NCBI GenBank assembly: GCA_025928435.1
Contig: JAICJM010000135.1
Span: 1-10,608 of the forward strand
DNA from: Thermoleophilia bacterium
Lineage (GTDB): Bacteria; Actinomycetota; Thermoleophilia; Gaiellales; JAICJC01
Length of the DNA: 10,608 nt
Direction of reading: 5' to 3'
Of this stretch, positions 6,464-10,608 are shown piece by piece. The translations under genes were made by a program, and so were the position numbers. Below the pieces are notes generated by a model. The model was not told where the DNA came from. It did no database searches and saw only the letters and a program-made list of their open reading frames with translations. Position 1 is the stretch's first letter; each line of letters opens with the position of its first letter.

Positions 6464-6866
6464 ACCCGCTGTACCGGCGCGGCGCCACGGCGATCACGGG
6501 GCCCTCCGGCGGGCGGTGGGCGTACTGCGGGTAGGCGGCCGCGAGTGCCGCCAGCGCCCGCTTGCGCTCCCGCGGCGAGGAGACGACGGACGCATCGCCG
6601 TCGACCCGCACCCACCACAGGCGCGACCAGTCGTCCTCGTAGCGGTCGGCGAGAAGGGCCACACGGGGCTCGGCGGCGATGTGGCGCAGGCGGGCCAGGG
6701 CGGCGGTCGACTTCGGCTTGTGGTCGACCGCGGTGTAGATCGTCTCGCGGGCGAGCGCGAAGCAGACCGGGACGAGGTGGGGGGAGCCGTCCGGCCGCAC
6801 GGTGGCCAGGCGGGCGACCGCCGCCGAGTCGAAGAGCGCCCGGGCCTCAGCCGGGTCGAGCTGCAC
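6453..6866 (-). CDS. F420-dependent PPOX-class (FDOR-B, TIGR03668-like) oxidoreductase, 137 aa
   Basis: This is a small split-barrel flavin/deazaflavin protein. Visible are VARLATVRPDGSPHLVPV (residues 17-34), YTAVDHKPK (44-52), RVALLADRYEDDWSRLWWVR (68-87) and D89-G90. This pattern matches the PPOX-class proteins of actinobacteria that bind coenzyme F420 (Rv1155-related, TIGR03668 type). They typically reduce small organic substrates; the physiological one here is unknown. It probably acts as a cytoplasmic dimer. The 137-residue length is normal for the family. I place the start at GTG 6866 because the conserved domain begins there and everything upstream in this frame is a shadow of the amidohydrolase. 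The start lies inside the amidohydrolase gene (20-nt overlap), implying translational coupling. No clear Shine-Dalgarno is seen. Confidence 0.85.
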   Translation of the reverse strand: MQLDPAEARALFDSAAVARLATVRPDGSPHLVPVCFALARETIYTAVDHKPKSTAALARLRHIAAEPRVALLADRYEDDWSRLWWVRVDGDASVVSSPRERKRALAALAAAYPQYAHRPPEGPVIAVAPRRYSGWRA

Positions 6867-8499
6867 CGGCGGTGCGCGCGTACGCGGCCGCGAGGCCGGG
6901 CGCGAGGTAGTCGGGCAGGTTGGCCTCACCCGTAAGCGTTTCGAGGTAGGCGCGATCGTCGTCGGCGGTGAGCCCGTCGAGCGTGAGCGGCCCGAGGATG
7001 CTCGAGAGCGGCGGCTGGGCCGCGAGCGCCCGCTCGCCCGGGATCGCCGCCACCCCACCCGCCGGAGAGGTGCGCAGCGCCCGGTCGGTGTGCTCGATCT
7101 CGTCCAGGACGAGCGTCGGGCCCTCCGGCGGCCGCTCGGGAGCGACCACGCCGGGCACGGCCGCCACGACGGACGGCTCGAGCTCCCGCGCCAGCTCCGG
7201 CAGGTTCGCGAGCGCGTCGGACAGCGTGGACCGCGCCTGCGCCAGGCCGACGAGGGCGACGTCGGGGTCGGCGCCGGCGAGGTCGAAGTTCAGCATCCGC
7301 ACGCGCCCGCCGATGCGGACGGTCTCGGGGCTGCTCGTGAACGGCTCGACCAGGTGCGGCTGGCCGCACGCGGCCGTCCCGCCGATCATGACGAGCACGA
7401 GATCGCGCTCGGTGGCGGCGATGAGGCCGGAGTAGGGGTCGGCGGCCGTCCCCGCGACGGCGATCAGGTCGGCGCGCTTGCCCGCCTCGATCGATCCGAG
7501 GCCGGCGTCCCACCCGAGCATCCGGGCGGCCGTCGAGGTCACCATCGCCACGAGCTCGCGGTCGCTGAAGAGCGGGCCGCCGTCGGCGTGCGCGCTGACG
7601 AGCCGGGCGACCTTGAGCTCGCCGAGCAGGTTCTTGCTGCCCGACGGCGACCAGTCGGAGCCGAGCCCGATCATCACGCCGGCGGCCTTCATCGCCGCGA
7701 CGTCGGCGGTCGCGCCGTAGAGCAGCAGGTTCGAGAGCGGCGACCACACCATCGCCGCCCCGTGCGCTGCGAAAACGGCGATGTCGGCAGACGTGAGCGC
7801 GACGCTGTGGATCCCGAGCAGGTGGTCGGAGATCGCCCAGCTCCCGTCCGGAAGCTGCAGCGCCTGGAAGTGGCGCCGGGCCGTGTCGTCGACGCCCTCG
7901 GCCAGGTGCAGCAGCAGGCGGTTGTCGCGGGCGAGCTCGGCGGCGAAGGCGGTCGCGTCCGCCGCCGCGACGTCGGAGATCCGGCTGTCGGCGGCCGGGA
8001 GCGCCGGGTCGTCGGGCTCCTCGACCGTGCGCACGACCCCGCGGTAGAAGCGCTCGATGCCGGCGTTCGAGTAGAGGGCGATCCCCTGGCTCGTCGTGAC
8101 GCCGGCGACGAGGCACTTCGCCTCGACGAACCGCGCGATCGCCGGGACGAGGCTCGGCGTCTTGCCGAGCACCTGCATCGGGCCGCTGATCAGGCGGCGG
8201 TAGTCGGCGGTGCCCGACCACTGGCCCCGGTTCGTGTAGGCGCGCGGCACCTGCCAGAGCTGGAGGCAGTTGTAGCTCAGGTGGTTGTGGAGCTCGATCA
8301 GGCCGGGATAGATCGTGCCCGCCGTGCGCAGCACGTCGACCGCCTCGAACCCGGCGGGCGGCGGCTCGCCGGCGGGGAGCACGGCGGCGATGTCGGTGCC
8401 GGAGACGTAGACGACCCCATCGGGGATCACGGTGGCCGCGGCGTCCATCGCGACGACGCGGCCCCGGACGGCGGTGCGGCCTGCCGCGGGCGCGCTCAC
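6847..8499 (-). CDS. Metal-dependent amidohydrolase family protein, 550 aa
   Basis: This is a TIM-barrel hydrolase of the amidohydrolase superfamily (cytosine-deaminase/chlorohydrolase-like). A small N-terminal beta segment (GVVYVSGTDIAAV) leads into the metal site: H71-N-H73 in the strand after YPGLIEL, H198 in LLLHLAEG, H231 in LLGIHSVAL and D282 in GLGSDW. The C-terminal composite-domain strand reads SIEAGKRADLIAV. The ligand set fits a mononuclear metal enzyme that hydrolyses C-N bonds. The substrate cannot be read from the sequence. Residues ~400-550 form a C-terminal extension beyond the usual ~400-450-residue core; it may be a lid or interaction part. The start is GTG with GGTAGG upstream. 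It overlaps the PPOX gene and follows a tiny TM-protein gene by 21 nt, suggesting an operon. Confidence 0.88.
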   Translation of the reverse strand: MSAPAAGRTAVRGRVVAMDAAATVIPDGVVYVSGTDIAAVLPAGEPPPAGFEAVDVLRTAGTIYPGLIELHNHLSYNCLQLWQVPRAYTNRGQWSGTADYRRLISGPMQVLGKTPSLVPAIARFVEAKCLVAGVTTSQGIALYSNAGIERFYRGVVRTVEEPDDPALPAADSRISDVAAADATAFAAELARDNRLLLHLAEGVDDTARRHFQALQLPDGSWAISDHLLGIHSVALTSADIAVFAAHGAAMVWSPLSNLLLYGATADVAAMKAAGVMIGLGSDWSPSGSKNLLGELKVARLVSAHADGGPLFSDRELVAMVTSTAARMLGWDAGLGSIEAGKRADLIAVAGTAADPYSGLIAATERDLVLVMIGGTAACGQPHLVEPFTSSPETVRIGGRVRMLNFDLAGADPDVALVGLAQARSTLSDALANLPELARELEPSVVAAVPGVVAPERPPEGPTLVLDEIEHTDRALRTSPAGGVAAIPGERALAAQPPLSSILGPLTLDGLTADDDRAYLETLTGEANLPDYLAPGLAAAYARTAGAARPG

Positions 8500-8520
8500 C
8501 TGCGCAAGCCTACCGGGGGC

Positions 8521-8736
8521 TCAGGCCGGCGTGCGGGAGCGCCTTCGCCCCGCCCGCCCGCCTCCCGGCGGCCGCCGCTGCCAGCGCCAACCGGGCGGCG
8601 GCCCGCCGCCCGGCGGGCGGGTCTCCGGCGCGTCGGGCGGGTCGGAGCGGGCCAGGTCGCGCAGGAGCAGTGCGAGGAGCGCGATCCCCGGGAGGTGCAG
8701 GCTCGCGACGATCGCGTAGATCCAGATCCCGCTCAG
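8521..8736 (-). CDS. Small single-TM protein with probable CTG start, 71 aa
   Basis: The frame carries one clear TM segment (GIWIYAIVASLHLPGIALLA, then LLLRDL) and an Arg/Pro/Gly-rich, positively charged cytoplasmic tail (RPPGGGPPPGWRWQRRPPGG). It has no ATG, GTG or TTG before the TM segment. A TGA lies in frame three codons upstream of CTG 8736, so the start must be CTG (8734-8736) or a rarer ATC. The CTG overlaps the stop of the upstream gene (CTGA), mirroring an ATGA junction. GGAGG sits immediately before the CTG, closer than usual; an ATC nine bases further would be spaced better. Stop-to-start distance to the amidohydrolase is 21 nt. Function unknown. The regular TM helix and tight operon position are the reasons to call it real. 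Confidence 0.55.
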   Translation of the reverse strand: MSGIWIYAIVASLHLPGIALLALLLRDLARSDPPDAPETRPPGGGPPPGWRWQRRPPGGGRAGRRRSRTPA

Positions 8737-9110
8737 CCTCCGTCACCCCCGCCGTCGCCGGGATCATGGCCGTCACCGTTGCCCGGGCCGGGCCCGTCTC
8801 CACGGCCATTCCCGTGGGGAGCCTTGTGCTTCGGCTTGTGCCCGTGGTGTGGAGGCGTGGCGGCGAGGCCAGGCCCCTGCACGGTCTTCGTCACCGTGAC
8901 AGGGTCGTGCACCGTCCTCGTGACCGTCTCGGTCACCGTGCGCGCGGCCGCCGCCTGCGGATGGCCGCCGACCGTCCTCGTCACGGTCTGCACCGACATC
9001 ACGTGCGCCGTCTGGTTGGTGCCGGCCCTCACGCCGGCGACCAGCCCGATCATCAGACATACGAGCGCGCCCGAAGCGGCGATCGCGAACCGAGCGGGAC
9101 TCACACCCAT
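8733..9110 (-). CDS. Membrane-anchored Thr/Val-repeat protein with His and Gly/Asp tail, 125 aa
   Basis: The ATG is preceded by GGAGG (complement of 9115-9119) 4 nt upstream, an excellent ribosome site. The N-terminal signal/TM segment spans residues 7-28 (RFAIAASGALVCLMIGLVAG). The following segment has TVTRTVGG and then RTVTETVTRTV-HDPVTVTKTV, an alternating Thr/Val/charge repeat. The rest is a His/Lys-rich stretch (PHHGHKPKHKAPHG, ~87-100) and a Gly/Asp/Asn-rich tail (101-125), plausible for metal binding or surface exposure but of low complexity. It is probably a cell-envelope protein anchored by its N-terminal helix. Its Thr/Val repeat resembles that of the protein at 5622-6356. It is the first gene of the probable operon running down to the PPOX gene. 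A TAAAGT box (complement of 9147-9152) may be its -10. Confidence 0.7.
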   Translation of the reverse strand: MGVSPARFAIAASGALVCLMIGLVAGVRAGTNQTAHVMSVQTVTRTVGGHPQAAAARTVTETVTRTVHDPVTVTKTVQGPGLAATPPHHGHKPKHKAPHGNGRGDGPGPGNGDGHDPGDGGGDGG

Positions 9111-9192
9111 CGTGCCTCCAACCCTTGCCCTGCGCCGATGCCTGACACTTTACCCCAGACGTCCTCCGGCGAGAAGCGCGCCGTTCGGGGGA

Positions 9193-9221
9193 TTGACCCA
9201 TGGCATCGACGCATGTTCAAT
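9193..9221 (+). promoter_or_regulatory. Sigma70-like promoter for the sulfotransferase unit
   Basis: TTGACC (9193-9198, five of six matches to TTGACA) is followed after 17 nt by TTCAAT (9216-9221, four of six matches to TATAAT). It lies about 55 nt before the possible leader ATG at 9276 and 92 nt before the sulfotransferase ATG. It sits in the divergent spacer with the Thr/Val-repeat gene. Confidence 0.45.
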
Positions 9222-9275
9222 TCGAGTTCCCCGGAACTTCACCACCCCCATGCAGTCCGGGCCGATGGAGGCGAG

Positions 9276-9317
9276 ATGAGGCACGTAGACCATGGCCATG
9301 CGCAGGCCTGCGCATGA
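9276..9317 (+). CDS. Possible 13-aa leader peptide overlapping the sulfotransferase start
   Basis: GGAGG (9267-9271) sits 4 nt before an ATG that opens a 13-codon frame, MRHVDHGHAQACA. Its TGA overlaps the sulfotransferase ATG as ATGA (9314-9317). The sulfotransferase ATG itself has no convincing Shine-Dalgarno, so ribosomes could be delivered by this mini-gene. The peptide has three His but no run long enough to be a classical attenuation leader. It may just serve translational coupling. Confidence 0.35.
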   Translation: MRHVDHGHAQACA

Positions 9318-10294
9318 AGACGCCGATCCTGCTCACGGGCATGCACCGCTCCGGCGGGAGCTGGGTCGCGAAGATGATCGAGGGCGGAGGCGGCGTCGTC
9401 CACGTGAACGAACCGTTCAACCGCCGCCACCCGCCAGGGCTCACGCCCGGCATCCTGCACGTGCCGCCCCCGCGCGCCTACCAGCATGTCGGCGAGCACA
9501 ACGAGGCCGAGCATCTGGACGGGTTCCGCAACATGTGCGACCTGCGGTATGACCTGATCGCCGAGCTGCGCACGAACCGCGGCCTCTACGACCTGGCGAA
9601 GGCCGCCAAGTACCTGACGGCGTTCACGTACGGCCGCGCGCGCGGCATGCGCACGCTGATCGACGACCCCTACATGGTGTTCGCCGCCGAGTGGCTGGCC
9701 GAACGGCTCGACTGCCGCGTCGTCATGCTCGTCCGCCACCCGGCCGGCATCGTGTCGAGCCTGAAGCGGATCGGCGCCGGGTGGGCCGACAACCTGCCCG
9801 ACATCGCCGGGCAGCCGGAGCTCGTCGGCCGCTACCTGCGCGAGCACGCCGCCGACCTCGAGCGGGCTGCCGCGGAGCCCCTGGATCCGCTGGGCCACGG
9901 CGCGCTGCTGTGGCTCCTGATCCACTCGGCGATCGCCCAGCAGGTCGACCGCCATCCCGAGTTCGTCCTCGTGCGCTACGAGGACCTCGCGATGAACCCC
10001 GAGGCCGGCTTCCGCGACCTCTACGAGCGCCTCGATCTGCCGTACACCGCCCGGGCCGAGAAGACGGTGCGCGCGGGCAGCATGGCGGGCCCGGCGGCGC
10101 GGAACAACCCGTGGGGCCGCGTCGGCCTGGGGCGCACGGCGTTCCAGCCGATGGACAGCAGGGCGAACGCGTGGGCCTGGCGGGATCGGCTCGCGCCCGA
10201 CGAGGCCGCCGGGATCATCGCGGCCACCCGTCCCGTCGCGGAGCGGTTCTACCGCCCCGACGAGCTGGCCGTCGCGCGCGACACCGCGGCGTAG
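9314..10294 (+). CDS. Sulfotransferase (PAPS-dependent, P-loop-like), 326 aa
   Basis: The protein would transfer a sulfuryl group from PAPS to an acceptor hydroxyl or amine. The 5'-phosphosulfate loop is at residues 8-16 (TGMHRSGGS) directly after the first strand, the normal place for the family. The 3'-phosphate-binding element is VVMLVRHPAGIVSSLKR (136-152, with R141 and S148/S149). A later strand reads FVLVRYEDLAMNPE (217-230), also typical. The acceptor-binding regions (residues 30-110) are not diagnostic, so the substrate (glycan, lipid or small metabolite) is unknown. I chose ATG 9314 because the fold starts there; the frame extends to 9200, but the added residues are Pro/Arg-rich and not conserved-looking. 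There is no signal peptide, so it is cytoplasmic. Codon use is normal for the right part of the window. It may be expressed alone or with the downstream epimerase-like gene. Confidence 0.85.
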   Translation: MKTPILLTGMHRSGGSWVAKMIEGGGGVVHVNEPFNRRHPPGLTPGILHVPPPRAYQHVGEHNEAEHLDGFRNMCDLRYDLIAELRTNRGLYDLAKAAKYLTAFTYGRARGMRTLIDDPYMVFAAEWLAERLDCRVVMLVRHPAGIVSSLKRIGAGWADNLPDIAGQPELVGRYLREHAADLERAAAEPLDPLGHGALLWLLIHSAIAQQVDRHPEFVLVRYEDLAMNPEAGFRDLYERLDLPYTARAEKTVRAGSMAGPAARNNPWGRVGLGRTAFQPMDSRANAWAWRDRLAPDEAAGIIAATRPVAERFYRPDELAVARDTAA

Positions 10295-10297
10295 CGG

Positions 10298-10316
10298 ACC
10301 CGGATCTCCGCCGGGT
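10298..10316 (+). terminator. Weak stem-loop after sulfotransferase
   Basis: ACCCGG-7nt-CCGGGT begins 3 nt after the sulfotransferase stop codon. The stem is short and no T-run follows, so termination is uncertain. It precedes a much stronger hairpin at 10330. Confidence 0.3.
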
Positions 10317-10329
10317 GTCACAGCCCGGC

Positions 10330-10376
10330 CCTCCGTCTCGTCATGAGGGTGATGACCCCACACGACGAGACGGAGG
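10330..10376 (+). promoter_or_regulatory. 13-bp hairpin enclosing the Shine-Dalgarno of the epimerase-like gene
   Basis: CCTCCGTCTCGTC (10330-10342) pairs perfectly with GACGAGACGGAGG (10364-10376). The GGAGG at 10372-10376 is the only good Shine-Dalgarno for the ATG at 10384 (7 nt spacing), so the folded RNA would hide it. The 21-nt loop has an inner GGGT-4nt-ACCC hairpin. In addition an ATG at 10343 in the loop opens an 18-codon frame ending at 10399, overlapping the gene start out of frame. There is no T-run, so translation control or RNA protection is favoured over termination. The structure itself is certain; the function is inference. Confidence 0.55.
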
Positions 10377-10383
10377 ATCTGAG

Positions 10384-10608
10384 ATGCGTGTGTTCGTAGC
10401 AGGGCGACCGGCGTGATCGGGCGGCAGCTCGTGCCGCAACTGGTGGAGGCCGGCCACCACGTGATCGGCAGCACCCGGTCGAGTGCGAAGGCGAGCCGGC
10501 TCGGAGAGGCGGGCGCGACCGCGGCCGTGATGGATCCGCTCGACCGCGGCCAGGTGATGACGGCCGTGATGCGGGCGGAGCCCGACGCGGTGATCCACGA
10601 GCTGACGG
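10384..10608 (+). pseudogene. NAD(P)-dependent epimerase-like (extended SDR) gene, frameshifted and cut by window end
   Basis: ATG 10384 with GGAGG at 10372-10376 begins MRVFVAG, and after a one-base correction continues ATGVIGRQLVPQLVEAGHHV, then IGSTRSSAKASRLGEAGATA, AVMDPLDRGQVMTAVMRA and EPDAVIHELT. The first strand plus G7-A-T-G10-V-I-G13 is the Rossmann GxxGxxG dinucleotide loop of extended short-chain dehydrogenases (NAD-dependent epimerase/dehydratase family). In the given sequence the loop reads GGG (10402-10404) where GGGG is expected. The frame therefore stops after 10 residues (TGA 10414-10416). Downstream codons are well kept to the window edge, so the loss is recent or a homopolymer sequencing error. 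Product and substrate cannot be defined from the visible ~75 residues. Confidence 0.75.

Noticed and set aside
5247..6935. 562-codon plus-strand open frame
   Set aside because: Antisense to three supported minus-strand genes; composition is dominated by Arg/Gly/His, with no motif.
6867..7058. Longer N-terminus of the PPOX protein
   Set aside because: The extra residues are Arg/Ser-rich and out of frame with, but antisense-free over, the conserved amidohydrolase end; the family domain starts at 6866.
6802..9279. 825-codon plus-strand open frame antisense to the operon
   Set aside because: It is Arg/Gly/Val-rich and lacks domains; it mirrors the amidohydrolase, TM and Thr/Val-repeat genes, as expected for antisense frames in very GC-rich coding DNA.
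9200..9313. Upstream extension of the sulfotransferase to ATG 9200
   Set aside because: The added 38 residues are Pro/Arg/Ser-rich and would place the start inside the probable promoter; the fold begins at 9314.
9239..10474. 411-codon minus-strand open frame over the sulfotransferase
   Set aside because: Antisense shadow; the plus strand has the P-loop-like and phosphate-binding motifs of a sulfotransferase.

Overview
The window is very GC-rich, with strong G/C bias at third codon positions. It carries an F420-dependent PPOX-class oxidoreductase, a TadE/G-type pilus protein and several small Cys-rich or membrane proteins. This fits a high-GC actinobacterium, perhaps of the Thermoleophilia type, but the taxon is inference. 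No phage structural gene, IS element or CRISPR array was seen.

Layout, left part (1-5100): coding is sparse and mosaic. A Tad pilus-type protein runs off the left edge (minus). Divergent from it is a run of two or three tightly packed small Cys/His-rich proteins (479-1154, plus). About 450 bases rich in inverted repeats follow. Then comes a lantibiotic (LanB-type) dehydratase on the minus strand (1608-3499), broken by four apparent frameshifts. A 325-base spacer holds a perfect 8-2-8 inverted repeat. Next are a secreted 127-aa protein (3826-4209, minus), 600 bases with at most a decayed reading frame, and a 93-aa hypothetical protein.

Right part (5166-10608): coding is dense. A tRNA-Gly(UCC) gene (minus) marks the change, and it lies 6 nt downstream of a small dimeric-barrel protein gene. 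Two minus-strand groups follow. One is a two-TM Thr/Val-repeat protein plus the barrel protein. The other is a likely four-gene operon: a Thr/Val-repeat membrane protein, a tiny TM protein with a probable CTG start, an amidohydrolase and an F420/PPOX enzyme. On the plus strand a sulfotransferase is preceded by a good sigma70-like promoter and a possible 13-codon leader overlapping its ATG. The last gene is an NAD(P)-binding epimerase-like gene. Its Shine-Dalgarno sequence is locked in a 13-bp hairpin and its dinucleotide-binding loop carries a 1-nt frameshift.

How genes may work together: the amidohydrolase and PPOX genes overlap by 20 nt and are probably co-expressed for small-molecule turnover. 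The two Thr/Val-repeat proteins flank this block and share an exact 20-nt repeat-coding segment, so they may be related envelope proteins. The lanB gene has no recognisable precursor, LanC, protease or transporter beside it and looks like a relic. Several frameshifts lie near G/C runs or hairpins, so sequencing error cannot be excluded.
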